Below are positions 10,020-19,545 of a stretch of DNA of 64,000 bases, piece by piece (position 1 is the stretch's first letter; the number at the start of each line of letters is the position of its first letter). The notes below the pieces were generated by a model, which was given only the letters and a program-made list of their open reading frames with translations, made no database searches and was not told where the DNA came from. Source of the stretch: Dyella_A sp050749815 (GTDB taxonomy: Bacteria > Pseudomonadota > Gammaproteobacteria > Xanthomonadales > Rhodanobacteraceae); assembly GCF_050749815.1 (NCBI RefSeq), contig NZ_CP192735.1, positions 3,782,001 to 3,846,000 on the forward strand, written 5' to 3'. A program made the position numbers and the translations under genes.

Positions 10020-10089
10020 GCTTGTTGAGGGCCGGGCGCCGCTTCGGCATCAAGGCTTGTTGAAAGCAGCGCGCCGCTTCGGCATCCTC
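10020..10089. repeat. 35-bp tandem duplication upstream of the DUF6916 gene
   Basis: Units 10020-10054 and 10055-10089 agree at 28 of 35 positions; each starts GCTTGTTGA and carries the 16-mer GCGCCGCTTCGGCATC. The second unit ends 21 bp before the DUF6916 start codon, so the pair lies in its promoter or leader. Confidence 0.85.
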
Positions 10090-10110
10090 GCCCGATTAGG
10101 GAGGAAGTCC

Positions 10111-10404
10111 ATGCAGCTGTTTCGTCTCGACCATTTTGCGGCGCATCTCAACGAAACCTTCAAGGTCGATATCGAGCACGAGAACGTGCCGTTCGTGCTG
10201 GTGGAGGCGAGGCCGCTGCCTTCCAAGCCGATGGCCGGCATGATGCGCGAGCCCTTCTCGCTGCTGTTTCGCAACGAGGCGGCCATTCTGTTTCCGCAGC
10301 GCACCTACAGCATGAAGCACGACGGCCTGGGCGAATTCGGCATTTTCCTGGTGCCGATCGCGCGTGACCGAGAGGGCTTCATCTATCAGGCTGTCTTCAA
10401 CTGA
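10111..10404 (+). CDS. DUF6916 family protein
   Basis: 97-residue protein matching the DUF6916 pattern as I know it: an N-terminal HF segment, a central LLFRN and FPQRTY block, then KHDGLGEFGIFLVPIARD and a C-terminal YQAVFN. AGGGAGGA lies directly ahead of the ATG. Members of this family are repeatedly found beside microcystin-dependent/tail-collar protein genes, as here, but their function is unknown. The stop overlaps the convergent GNAT gene by eight bases. Predicted cytoplasmic, all-beta fold likely. Confidence 0.75.
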   Translation: MQLFRLDHFAAHLNETFKVDIEHENVPFVLVEARPLPSKPMAGMMREPFSLLFRNEAAILFPQRTYSMKHDGLGEFGIFLVPIARDREGFIYQAVFN

Positions 10405-10960
10405 GTTGTCCGTGATCGGGCTGCCAGTTCATGCGCAGATAGCCTCCCCGGCTTTCAACTTCTGAAAAGCCGAGGCGCCGGTAGAGGCGATAGGCTCCGC
10501 CGTTGTGCAGCTCGACATGCAGGCTGAGCGTGGCCACCGTGGCCTTGCTCACTGCCTCCTGCAAGCGCTGCAGCAATGCGGACCCTATGCCCTGTTGCTG
10601 CGACGTGCTGGCAATCAAGATATCGACGATACGCAACTCGTCTGCAGACCAGTGCAGATAGAGCCGCCCGATCGGTTGCTGCTTTTGCAAGACGATGAGG
10701 AACGCCGCGGCAGGCGAGTACTGTGACACGTAGTGGCGATGCTGCAGGTCGAACTGGCTATCGCAAAAAGCCCGTTTGGCTTCGGGTGGCCATGGCATTT
10801 GCGCCAGTTCGGTTTCGCGCGATTGCGCGTAGAGGACGCGCAGTGAGGGCAGGTCGTAACTCTCGGCCGCACGCAGCGTGACCGATGCGTGCGGCGATGT
10901 CAGCGCTTCCGCCAGCCAAGTCGGCATCGCCGACCTGGGGAAAGCGGGCAAAGGTTCCAT
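10397..10960 (-). CDS. GNAT family N-acetyltransferase
   Basis: 187-residue acetyl-CoA-dependent acyltransferase. The acetyl-CoA-binding motif A is visible as IASTSQQQGIGSALLQRL (Q-x-x-G-I-G), followed by the typical ELHNGGAYRLYRRLGF motif B. The start at 10960 lies one base after the stop of the tail-collar gene (TGAGATG), so the two are translationally coupled and this is the last gene of the four-gene tail-collar operon. Substrate unknown; modification of one of the co-transcribed proteins is an inference from the coupling. Confidence 0.85.
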   Translation of the reverse strand: MEPLPAFPRSAMPTWLAEALTSPHASVTLRAAESYDLPSLRVLYAQSRETELAQMPWPPEAKRAFCDSQFDLQHRHYVSQYSPAAAFLIVLQKQQPIGRLYLHWSADELRIVDILIASTSQQQGIGSALLQRLQEAVSKATVATLSLHVELHNGGAYRLYRRLGFSEVESRGGYLRMNWQPDHGQLS

Positions 10961-10961
10961 C

Positions 10962-11498
10962 TCAAGGGCGCTGCGGGAACACTCCGCTCAGCGCAATGCA
11001 GAAGTTGAGCGAGAGATAGGGTTGCTGGTTGGCATGCGGCTGACTGCCGCCTGCCGGCATCACCATCGTCGTCGGAAAATTGCCGCCGACTGGCGGCGTT
11101 CCAGCTACGAAGGGTGTGATGGTGCCCGGTGCCGAAAGCGCATCCCCCGAGACCGGCGTGCCGTGCCGCTTGCTGGCGTCGCCCTGGTTGTACACGTTGA
11201 ACCCATGACTGTGCATCGGCATTTCGTTGGTGAGGAGCGTGACGTTCTCGGAGCCGAACGTTTCACCGAGGTACCGATCGCTCAGGCCCGGTCCCTGGCC
11301 GACAGCGCAGCCCGCAGAACCCTGAAAATTGGGCAGTCCATACGTGCTTTTGCCATCGCCGCCATAGACGGTGCCAAGCAGAGAGAAAAGTGCGGTGTTC
11401 TGGGAAATGGGCATGATCTGGCCGGCGCACAGCGCCCAGCCGTTCGGCGCAAAGTTGAAGCCGAAGATCTGTATCTGCCCGAGAAAGGGTTCGCTCAT
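10962..11498 (-). CDS. Tail-collar domain (MdpB-like) protein 3
   Basis: 178-residue protein of the phage tail-collar/microcystin-dependent protein family. Hallmarks: MSEPFLGQI start, FAPNGWALCAGQIMPISQNTALFSLLGTVYGGDG block (residues ~16-50), a PMHSH motif mid-protein, and a C-terminal QPYLSLNFCIALSGVFP. No signal peptide. Third in a row of paralogues on the minus strand, coupled to the GNAT gene downstream. In phage, collar domains assemble fibres; in these stand-alone chromosomal copies the function is not established. Well-preserved GGAT-type ribosome site (GGATCTCACC) precedes the start. Confidence 0.85.
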   Translation of the reverse strand: MSEPFLGQIQIFGFNFAPNGWALCAGQIMPISQNTALFSLLGTVYGGDGKSTYGLPNFQGSAGCAVGQGPGLSDRYLGETFGSENVTLLTNEMPMHSHGFNVYNQGDASKRHGTPVSGDALSAPGTITPFVAGTPPVGGNFPTTMVMPAGGSQPHANQQPYLSLNFCIALSGVFPQRP

Positions 11499-11552
11499 GG
11501 TGAGATCCTTTTGATCCTTGATCCTTGATGATTCACGACGCAGTCCTGGGGA

Positions 11553-12080
11553 CTACGCCTGACTCGGGTAAATGCCGTACAGCGAGATGCAGAACCGCAC
11601 GGTCAAGGTTGGCATGGTGTTGTCGTGCGGCTGATTGCCGCCGGCGGAGCCGATCATGGTGTTTGCTGCTGCAAACGGGGTAAGCCCCGAAATGTCGCTG
11701 GTGTACATGGAGTCGCCACTGATAGCGCCCAGCTCGACATTGCCTCCGGGAGTGCCGGTGGTTGCAACGCCGCTGGTTTCCACCACCGTGTGCGTATGCG
11801 CCGGCATCTGGCCAGATGTGAGCGTGATGGTTTCCGTGCCCGCGAGCTGGCCCATGGAGTAGGTGCTCAACCCAGGGCCGGTGCCCTGATGGATGGGCAG
11901 GCGGCCACGCAGGTCCGGCAGCGCAAACGTGTTCTGGCCGTCGCCGCCGTAGGTGGTCCCAATCAGGTTGAAGAGCGTGTCGTACTCGGAAATGGGCAGC
12001 AGGCTGCCGTCGCAGTCATGCCAGTTCAGCGGTGCAAAGTTGTAAGGCAGCAGGCGGATTTCGCCGACATAAGGATCCAT
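11553..12080 (-). CDS. Tail-collar domain (MdpB-like) protein 2
   Basis: 175 residues, paralogous to its neighbours but the most diverged: MDPYVGEIRLLPYNFAPLNWHDCDGSLLPISEYDTLFNLIGTTYGGDG at the N terminus, DLRGRLPIHQGTGPGL, a PAHTH motif and a C-terminal PTLTVRFCISLYGIYP. GGAGATCGAGCC provides the ribosome site. The intergenic gap to the next paralogue is only 54 bases, supporting a single transcript from about 12.6 kb. Confidence 0.85.
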   Translation of the reverse strand: MDPYVGEIRLLPYNFAPLNWHDCDGSLLPISEYDTLFNLIGTTYGGDGQNTFALPDLRGRLPIHQGTGPGLSTYSMGQLAGTETITLTSGQMPAHTHTVVETSGVATTGTPGGNVELGAISGDSMYTSDISGLTPFAAANTMIGSAGGNQPHDNTMPTLTVRFCISLYGIYPSQA

Positions 12081-12096
12081 GGCTCGATCTCCTGGC

Positions 12097-12606
12097 TCAG
12101 GTGCGTGAAGGGTAAACGCCGGACAACGCGATGCAGAAGTTCAGCACCGAGTACGGCTGCATGTTCGAATGCGGCTGGTTCTGACCGGAGCTACCGATCG
12201 TTGTCTGGTTCAGCGGTACCTGAGAGCCGCCGGCCCCGGCGTAGATAGGCGTGGCCGAACCCGTGTCGCCATAGAGCGCGCCAGTTGGATTGCGCACGGC
12301 ACCCGCCTGCGTGCTGTAACCGGCCAGATGCATGTGCTGCGGAATCTGCGTGCCGAGCAAGGTGACGTTTTCGATACCGGCGGATTGGCCTATGGGGTTC
12401 TGGTCCGACATGCCGTAGGGCGTGCGACCGCGCAGATCGGGGAGCTGGAAATTGGTGACGCCGTTTCCGCCGTAGCTCGTGCCCAGCAGGGAAAAAAGCG
12501 CCTGGTTCTGGTTGATCGGCAGGATTTGTCCGTTGCACGCCGCCCAATATTTTGGCGCAAACGGAAACGACATGAGCGTGATTTGCCCCATGTATGGCTC
12601 TGACAT
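12097..12606 (-). CDS. Tail-collar domain (MdpB-like) protein 1
   Basis: 169 residues, first gene of the minus-strand operon. MSEPYMGQITLMSFPFAPKYWAACNGQILPINQNQALFSLLGTSYGGNG, DLRGRTPYG, a PQHMH motif and a C-terminal YSVLNFCIALSGVYP identify the collar family. AAAGGGGGAAT precedes the start. Sixteen bases separate its stop from the next paralogue. Divergent from the autotransporter gene across a 277-bp control region that probably holds both promoters. Confidence 0.85.
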   Translation of the reverse strand: MSEPYMGQITLMSFPFAPKYWAACNGQILPINQNQALFSLLGTSYGGNGVTNFQLPDLRGRTPYGMSDQNPIGQSAGIENVTLLGTQIPQHMHLAGYSTQAGAVRNPTGALYGDTGSATPIYAGAGGSQVPLNQTTIGSSGQNQPHSNMQPYSVLNFCIALSGVYPSRT

Positions 12607-12883
12607 AGATTCCCCCTTTGTGGATGCGCGCCGTTCCTGGCGCAGCGCGGCGCTACTCTGGCGCAGTCACTGAGGCTTGACAAGCAATCGGCGCTGGGAG
12701 GGACAATGCGCCGGAAAGTGCTTGCGCGAGAAGCAGGTGGGGCGGAGCATCGGCGGTCAGCCTCGACCGGAGGCATCGCGCTGAACAGGGGGCGGCCGCG
12801 GAAGGCTGCAGCAATCAATCTTTGTGAGTGAAGCGTTCCAGCCCGCGGCGCCGCGGTGGACGTGGAACAGGGAGTCAGGGGTC

Positions 12884-15800
12884 ATGTCCAATCGTTCGCC
12901 CATGCAGCGCGCCCTGGCGCGCCTTTCGTCGTTGTTTGGTTCGCCGCGGGCCTGGCTGATGCTGATGGCACTGCTGGTCATGGCCCCTGGTGCGGCCCAT
13001 GCAGCCTGCGGAACGTTCAACGTTCCCGATGCGAACACGACTCCTTCGACCTCGCCGATGGCGGCAGGTGGAACCATCACGATCAACGTCGGCACGACGT
13101 GCGATCCGTTTGGCCTCAATCCTTACCCAAGCGGAAACACGACCAGCCCGAGCCATGGCACCGTCAGCGTCGATGCGCCAGCCGGTGTCATCACTTACAC
13201 CAACGATGGCTTGGGCGCGACCAGCGACTCGTTTGTCGTGGCCGATGCGAGCGGCAATCCGTTTACCGTGAACGTGGCGATCGGCGCGGCGACCAGCCCC
13301 ATTACCGTCTCCCCGGCCTCGCTGCCTACGCCGCATGTGGGTACCAGCTATTCGCAAGGCCTTTCGTCAACCGGCGGCGTGGCGCCCTACAGCTACGCCT
13401 TGACCGCCGGTTCGTTGCCTTCGGGCCTGAGCCTCTCCGGCAGCACCATCAGCGGCACGCCGAACCAGGCCGGCTCGTATTCCGCCACGATCACCGTCAC
13501 CGACAATGTCGGTACGACCGGTACCAAGTCGTACACCGTCACGGTGCCCAATCCCTCTTCGGGAATCACGGTCGCCGCACCGCCCACCGCTGCGTTGAAT
13601 ACGCCCTACAGCTACAACCTCAATGCGAATACGACTGGCGCGCTGGCGCCGTACACATATTCGCAACCGACCAGCGGCGCGTTGCCCCCTGGCCTGACGC
13701 TCAGCGGCACCACCATCAGCGGCACGCCCACCTCGGTTGGCACGTACAACTTCAGCCTGACGGTCACCGACGCCAGTCCGGGCCCGGGTGGGCCGTACTT
13801 CAAGTCGGTCAATCTGAGCATCACGGTGCAGAACATCCCGCCGGTCGCCAACTCGGTGAGCGCGACGGTGGCCTATGACAGCGCCAGCAATCCGGTCACG
13901 CTGAACATCACCGGCGGTGCGGCCACTTCGGTGGCCATCGGGACGGCTGCGTCGCACGGCACGGCCACGGCCAGCGGCGCCTCGATCACTTATACGCCAA
14001 CCACCGGTTACGCCGGCCCCGACAGCTTTACTTACACCGCCACCAACGGTGCCGGTACCTCGTCACCGGCTACGGTGACCATCACGGTGTCCCCGCCGAC
14101 CCTCGTCTATACGCCAGCTGCCCCGCCTCATGCTTCTGCTGGCGTGGCATACAGCCACTCCATCGCCGGTGCCAGCGGCGGTGCCGCGCCGTATACCTAC
14201 GCGGTGACTTCCGGTTCCCTGCCAACAGGGCTGGCCCTGGCCAGCGACGGCACACTCAGCGGCACCGCGACCGCGGCCGGCACGTTCAATTTCACCGTGA
14301 CGGCGACGGACAGCTCGACCGGCACCGGACCGTTTTCCATCGGATCGGGAGTGACGCTGGTAGTCGATGCGCCGACGATCCTGATCGCCCCGGCGACGCT
14401 TCCGAACGGTACGTTCAACACTGCGTACAGCCAGACCGTCACGGCCTCGGGTGGCACCGCGCCCTACAGCTATGCAGTGACGACAGGCAGCCTGCCGAAC
14501 GGTCTCTCGCTGTCGAGCACGGGTGCGTTGAGCGGTACTCCTACCCAGGCGGGTGATTACCCGATCACCATCACGGCGACCGATTCGACCACCGGCGCAG
14601 CCGCGCCATACACCGGTTCTCAGAGCTACACACTGCATATCGACGGGCCGGCGATCACGGTTGCTCCCGGCACCGTGCCGAATGCGACGGTAGGCGCGGC
14701 TTACAGCCAGACGCTGTCTGCCTCTGGTGGCACGGCGCCATATACCTTCGCTGCCACCGGCAGCGTACCGCCCGGCCTGACCCTCAGCGCCGGCGGCACT
14801 TTGTCTGGCACGCCGACCATCGCGGGCGACTTCAGCTTTACCGCCACGGCCACCGATGCGGACAGCTTTACCGGTAACCAGGCTTATACGGTGCACGTGA
14901 CGGCCATCGCACCGGCCGCACCCACCGGAGCCAGCGCCACGGCGGGAGATACCCAGGCGTCCGTCAGCTTCGCGGCGCCGACGAATACCGGCGGCGCGCC
15001 GATCAGCAGCTATACGGTGACTTCCAGCCCCGGTGGCTTCACCGCCACGGGGTCGGCCAGCCCGATTACGGTGACCGGCCTGACCAACGGCACGGCCTAT
15101 ACCTTCACTGTGACTGCGACCAACACTGCGGGCACCGGGCCCGCGTCGACACCGTCCAACGCCGTCACGCCAAAGGGCGCCCAGACCATCACCTTCAACA
15201 ACCCTGGCACGCAGAACTTCGGCACCACACCGACACTGAGCGCCACGGCCAGCTCCGGACTCACGCCGACCTTCAGTTCCCAGACCACCGGTGTCTGCAC
15301 CATCACCAGCGGTGGTGCGTTGACTTTCCTCTCGGCCGGTACGTGCACCATCTCGGCGGATCAGGCCGGTGATGGCGCTTACCTCGCGGCGCCGACGGTC
15401 ACGCAGAGCTTCACGGTGGCCGCGGTGGTTCCGGGTGCGCCGACCATCGGTGCCGCCAGCGCAGGTGACGCGCAGGCCACCGTGTCTTTCGCGGCACCGG
15501 CGAGCAACGGCGGCGCGACCATCACCGGCTACACCGTGACCTCCAATCCCGGTGGCATCACCGGTACCGGGGCAACGAGCCCGATCACCGTGACCGGCCT
15601 GACCAACGGTACGGCCTACACCTTCACGGTGACCGCCACCAACAGCGCCGGTACGGGCAGCGCCTCCGCCGCGTCCAATAGCGTTACCCCGCTCGGCACG
15701 CAGACGATCACGTTCAACAACCCCGGTTCGCAGAACTTCGGCACGTCGCCGCAGATGGTCGCCTCGGCCAGTTCGGGATTGACGGTGAGCTTCAGCTCGA

Positions 15801-18418
15801 CCACCAGCGCAATCTGCACCGTGACCTCAGCGGGCGCGCTCACGACCGTGGCGCCGGGCACGTGCACCATTCAGGCGGATCAGTCGGGCAACGGCGCCTA
15901 CCAGCCTGCGCCATCGGTAACGCAGTCCTTCGCCATCGTGGTGCCCGGCGGTGCCGTGTCATTCAGCACGGCCTCGCCGCTGCCCAGTGCCACTGCCGAG
16001 ACCGCCTATTCGCAGACCATCACCGCTTCCGGCGGGGCGACGCCGTACACCTTCAGCTTGGTCGGCGGCGCGCTGCCGACTGGCGTGACGTTCTCTTCGT
16101 CGGGCGTGCTGTCTGGAACACCCCTGGCGAGCGGCACATTCAACTTCACGCTTCGGGTGACGGACGCTGCGACCCAGACGGCCGACACGGCCTACCAGCT
16201 GACAGTCGCCGCCCCGACGATCGCGCTGGCACCGGCCACGCTGCCGGGTGGCCAGGTCGCTCAGGCCTATGCGCAGACGCTCACTGCCAGCGGCGGCGTG
16301 GCGCCCTACACCTTTGCGGTGACGACAGGCGCGCTGCCGGCAGGTCTGACGCTCAGTGCGGCCGGCACGCTCTCCGGCACGCCGACCGCTGCGGGCAGCT
16401 TCAACATCACCGTGACGGCAACCGATCAACACGGTTTCCAGGGCTCGCAGGCTTACACGCTCGGCATCAACCAGCCGGTGCCGGTTGCCGTGGACGACAC
16501 CGCCAGCGTCAACTCGAATGGTCACGTCACGATTGCCGTGACCGCAAACGACAGTGGCCCGATCACCAGCATCGCCATCACGCAGCAACCGGCGCACGGT
16601 ACCGCCACCGTCAGTGGGCTCGATGTGGTGTACAGCCCGGCGGCCAACTACTTCGGCAGCGAGACGCTGAAATACACGGCGACAGGGCCCGGCGGCACCT
16701 CCGGCGCCGCGACGGTATCGATCACCGTGGTTCCGGGTGCGGTGCCGGTGGCGGCTGCGCAGACTGCCAAGGTGCTGGCCGGCAAGTCCGTCACCATCCA
16801 TGCGGCGGCGGGCGCGACCAACGGTCCCTTCACCGGTGCGGCCATCACCTCCGCACCCACCTCGGGAACAGCGGTGGTGCAGGGCACCGATATCGTCTAC
16901 ACCGCGGATCCGAATGCCTCCGGTACGTTCGGCCTGGACTACACGCTGAGTAACGCTTTCGGCACCTCGCAGCCGGCGCACGTCACGCTGGCGGTGAATC
17001 CACGCCCAGTTGCTCCCGCGTTGACCGCGAAGACGATGGCCGGCGTCACGGTGCAGGTGGACCTCACCACGGCGGCTCGCGGGGGCCCGTTCACCGCTGC
17101 CAACGTGGTGTCCATCACACCGGCAAATGCGGGCACAGCTACGGTCAGTTCGTCCAACGGCGGTTATACGCTGGCCTTCACTCCCGCGGCGACGTTCGGC
17201 GGGGTCGCCAAGGTCACCTACACGCTGAGTAATGCGTTCGCCACCTCCGAGCCAGGCACGGTGGACATCACCGTCGAGTTGCGCCGCGACCCCTCGAAGG
17301 ATCCGGAAGTGACCGGCGTGCTCGACGCCCAGGCCGAAGCGACGCATCGAATGGCGATCGGCCAGATCAACAACTTCCAGCGCCGCCTGGAGAGCCTGCA
17401 CAACGGTGGTAGTCGTGGCGGCTTCTCCAACGGCATCACCATGAGTTCGGCCAGCAGCATGCGCCGCCAGCCACTGACGATCGATGGCCGGCAAGGTATG
17501 GGCTCGGCGGGTGATCCGTTCCTGATGCCCACGGATGGCGCCATGACCAACCCGAGTGTCAGCGGTAACGCGGCCCCGGGCGGTGTGTCGTTCTGGGCCG
17601 GCGGTGCGGTCAACTTTGGCAAGCTTCAGCCGGGCGCGAGCGACAACGGCATCGACTTCACCACCTCGGGCCTGAGCCTGGGCGCGGACAAGCAGGTGTC
17701 GCAGGCCCTGACGTTGGGCGTGGGCGCGGGTTACGGCCATGATGTGTCTGACGTTGGCCAGCACGGCAGTCGAAGCGCCGTGGATAGCTACAACGTCGCG
17801 GTCTACGGTAGTTATCAGCCAGGCGAGGCGATCTACGTCGACGCCCTTGCTGGCTATCAGTGGCTACGGTTCGACGCCCGTCGATTCGTCACCGACAACG
17901 GCAACACGGTCCACGGCAGTCGCGATGGTAAGCAGTGGTTCGCTTCGCTCTCGGTCGGCTATCAGCACCAGGCGAAGGACATGATGCTGACGCCCTACGG
18001 GCGACTCGACGTGGCTCGCGCGGCGCTCGACGGCTACACAGAAACGGGCGACGCGGTATTCGCGCTGCGCTACGAGGGGCAAACGGTCAAGACCAGTACA
18101 GCCAATCTGGGCCTGCTGGCGCAATGGTCGGTCAAGCGCGACTACGGTATGTGGACGCCTCAATTGCGCGCAGAGTTCGGGCACGACATGCAAGGTGCCA
18201 GCGTGGCAACCATGCGCTACGCCGACTTGCTGACCGGACCGCTCTACCAGGCCACGCTCAGCCGTCAGTCGCGCAACCACACCATCCTGGGCGCCGGTTT
18301 CACGTTGCAGACGTACAAAGGGTGGTCGCTGCGTGCCGAGTACCAGGCGCTGATCGACAACACGAGCCGCGACAACCAGAGCATCCAGCTGGGCATCCAG
18401 AAGGCCTTGCAACCCTGA
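12884..18418 (+). CDS. Giant Ig-like/fibronectin repeat autotransporter
   Basis: 1,844-residue type V secreted surface protein. The ATG at 12884 is preferred to a GTG at 12824 because AGGGG precedes it and a signal peptide begins there (hydrophobic WLMLMALLVMAPG, cleavage near AHA-ACG, residue ~40). The passenger contains many He_PIG/putative Ig repeats (pattern ASGGxAPYxYAxTxGxLPxGL), two fibronectin III-like units with TVTGLTNGTAYTFTVTATN, each followed by a QTITFNN domain, then cadherin-like/Ig units. The last ~280 residues (from about 17,575) form a beta-barrel autotransporter domain with alternating aromatic strands and ends in QLGIQKALQP rather than the usual terminal aromatic. Export through its own barrel and display on the cell surface is the family expectation. 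Confidence 0.9.
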   Translation: MSNRSPMQRALARLSSLFGSPRAWLMLMALLVMAPGAAHAACGTFNVPDANTTPSTSPMAAGGTITINVGTTCDPFGLNPYPSGNTTSPSHGTVSVDAPAGVITYTNDGLGATSDSFVVADASGNPFTVNVAIGAATSPITVSPASLPTPHVGTSYSQGLSSTGGVAPYSYALTAGSLPSGLSLSGSTISGTPNQAGSYSATITVTDNVGTTGTKSYTVTVPNPSSGITVAAPPTAALNTPYSYNLNANTTGALAPYTYSQPTSGALPPGLTLSGTTISGTPTSVGTYNFSLTVTDASPGPGGPYFKSVNLSITVQNIPPVANSVSATVAYDSASNPVTLNITGGAATSVAIGTAASHGTATASGASITYTPTTGYAGPDSFTYTATNGAGTSSPATVTITVSPPTLVYTPAAPPHASAGVAYSHSIAGASGGAAPYTYAVTSGSLPTGLALASDGTLSGTATAAGTFNFTVTATDSSTGTGPFSIGSGVTLVVDAPTILIAPATLPNGTFNTAYSQTVTASGGTAPYSYAVTTGSLPNGLSLSSTGALSGTPTQAGDYPITITATDSTTGAAAPYTGSQSYTLHIDGPAITVAPGTVPNATVGAAYSQTLSASGGTAPYTFAATGSVPPGLTLSAGGTLSGTPTIAGDFSFTATATDADSFTGNQAYTVHVTAIAPAAPTGASATAGDTQASVSFAAPTNTGGAPISSYTVTSSPGGFTATGSASPITVTGLTNGTAYTFTVTATNTAGTGPASTPSNAVTPKGAQTITFNNPGTQNFGTTPTLSATASSGLTPTFSSQTTGVCTITSGGALTFLSAGTCTISADQAGDGAYLAAPTVTQSFTVAAVVPGAPTIGAASAGDAQATVSFAAPASNGGATITGYTVTSNPGGITGTGATSPITVTGLTNGTAYTFTVTATNSAGTGSASAASNSVTPLGTQTITFNNPGSQNFGTSPQMVASASSGLTVSFSSTTSAICTVTSAGALTTVAPGTCTIQADQSGNGAYQPAPSVTQSFAIVVPGGAVSFSTASPLPSATAETAYSQTITASGGATPYTFSLVGGALPTGVTFSSSGVLSGTPLASGTFNFTLRVTDAATQTADTAYQLTVAAPTIALAPATLPGGQVAQAYAQTLTASGGVAPYTFAVTTGALPAGLTLSAAGTLSGTPTAAGSFNITVTATDQHGFQGSQAYTLGINQPVPVAVDDTASVNSNGHVTIAVTANDSGPITSIAITQQPAHGTATVSGLDVVYSPAANYFGSETLKYTATGPGGTSGAATVSITVVPGAVPVAAAQTAKVLAGKSVTIHAAAGATNGPFTGAAITSAPTSGTAVVQGTDIVYTADPNASGTFGLDYTLSNAFGTSQPAHVTLAVNPRPVAPALTAKTMAGVTVQVDLTTAARGGPFTAANVVSITPANAGTATVSSSNGGYTLAFTPAATFGGVAKVTYTLSNAFATSEPGTVDITVELRRDPSKDPEVTGVLDAQAEATHRMAIGQINNFQRRLESLHNGGSRGGFSNGITMSSASSMRRQPLTIDGRQGMGSAGDPFLMPTDGAMTNPSVSGNAAPGGVSFWAGGAVNFGKLQPGASDNGIDFTTSGLSLGADKQVSQALTLGVGAGYGHDVSDVGQHGSRSAVDSYNVAVYGSYQPGEAIYVDALAGYQWLRFDARRFVTDNGNTVHGSRDGKQWFASLSVGYQHQAKDMMLTPYGRLDVARAALDGYTETGDAVFALRYEGQTVKTSTANLGLLAQWSVKRDYGMWTPQLRAEFGHDMQGASVATMRYADLLTGPLYQATLSRQSRNHTILGAGFTLQTYKGWSLRAEYQALIDNTSRDNQSIQLGIQKALQP

Positions 18419-18450
18419 TGGGGCGGCCGGTGGCGGAGACCGTCGCCGGC

Positions 18451-18464
18451 CGTTCTGCAGAACG
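18451..18464. terminator. Palindrome and GC hairpin after the autotransporter
   Basis: CGTTCTGCAGAACG is a perfect 14-bp palindrome 32 bp after the stop; just before it, CGGCCGG near 18424 can pair with CCGGCCG near 18446 with a small bulge. No T-run. Probably the 3' end structure of the autotransporter mRNA. Confidence 0.4.
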
Positions 18465-18642
18465 TCGCGTGTGGATGGGGCGGACGGGGCCGGCGCGTTT
18501 CCCAATTGGAGTCGACGCAGCGCTATCGCGCTGCGCGCTCATTGCCATCCCTGGCTGGTGTGGCGGGCAGAGCCGTCGACAGCCCCTGGCGCGCTTCAGG
18601 ATCGGACGCGTGGCGAGGCGACATGCCGCGACGCGCGGCCTA

Positions 18643-19545
18643 TCAGCTGGCTGGTTCGAAGCTGACCACCTTGCCATCGGAGCGCACCGGCTGCGCGAAG
18701 GATGCTGCCGATACCGGACCTTGCGGCTGGGTGACGTGGTTGATGGCGTACCAGTAGCAGTCGGCCATGCTGTGATTGCCGTCGGTGGTGAGGTACTCGG
18801 CAGTGAAGTCCACCGGCGTGCCGATGTGCTGGTACACGGTGGAACCGAGCAACGGCGGCGGCACGTCGGGCACCAGGTCTTCGGTGTTCACCACGCGGAA
18901 GGTCGGCACGGCACCGCCATTCATGGCCTGGGCGAATGCCACGTCGCCCACGCGCGGGCTGGCGAAGTTGTAGTGCACGTAGCTGCGGCTGCTGCCCGGT
19001 GGGATCGACGAGTTGGTGGCCACGTCCGGCACCGCCAGCGTGGAGAGGGCCGAGCCCATGCTGTGGCCGGTGAAGAACAGCCGGCTGACTGCGCCGATGG
19101 AGGCCAGCTGGGCGAGCAGTGCGGGGCTGGCGCTGGTGTAGACGTTGTGCCAGCCGATCTGCACATTGCCGAAGCCCGCGGCCAGCGCGTATGCGGTTTG
19201 ATCCACCTCGGTGTCGATTACTGCATCCGCCTTGCTCATGGTGCCGCGGAACACCACAAATGCATTGCCGGTATCGTCCCAAGAGACGAAGCCAAATGGC
19301 TCGGGATAATCGAACGTATGCCCGAGTACGGTAATCGTCACGGTGGCCCACAGCGGCGCGCTGTAGCTGAAGCCAAGCCCGTTCGGGGTCCAGTTGAAAT
19401 CCTGTTGCGAAGGCGAGTTCTGCGCCAGCCACTGGTTGTACTGGTCGTAAGCCGTCAACACCTGAGAGGCGCAGATGGCCGCCTCGCTAAGGATGAAGGT
19501 GGGCGGGAAGTACATCGGCAGGCTTTGGGGTAAAGCAGTGCTCAT
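18643..19545 (-). CDS. Class 3 lipase family hydrolase
   Basis: 300-residue alpha/beta hydrolase of the Lipase_3 family. Catalytic Ser162 lies in GHSMGS, the Asp in NTEDLVPDVPP (the family's N-x-x-D-x-VP site) and the His probably in GNHSMADCYWYAI near the C terminus. FRGTM marks the oxyanion-side strand. The start at 19545 follows AAGGAGATGTCCC; ten residues upstream in frame lack a ribosome site. No signal peptide is obvious, so it is either cytoplasmic or leaves by a non-Sec route. Convergent with the autotransporter gene; likely substrate triacylglycerol or short esters, untested. Confidence 0.85.
   Translation of the reverse strand: MSTALPQSLPMYFPPTFILSEAAICASQVLTAYDQYNQWLAQNSPSQQDFNWTPNGLGFSYSAPLWATVTITVLGHTFDYPEPFGFVSWDDTGNAFVVFRGTMSKADAVIDTEVDQTAYALAAGFGNVQIGWHNVYTSASPALLAQLASIGAVSRLFFTGHSMGSALSTLAVPDVATNSSIPPGSSRSYVHYNFASPRVGDVAFAQAMNGGAVPTFRVVNTEDLVPDVPPPLLGSTVYQHIGTPVDFTAEYLTTDGNHSMADCYWYAINHVTQPQGPVSAASFAQPVRSDGKVVSFEPAS

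Noticed and set aside
10962..12606. Prophage remnant
   Set aside because: Collar-domain proteins occur as chromosomal stand-alone families; no other phage gene, attachment site or integrase is visible.
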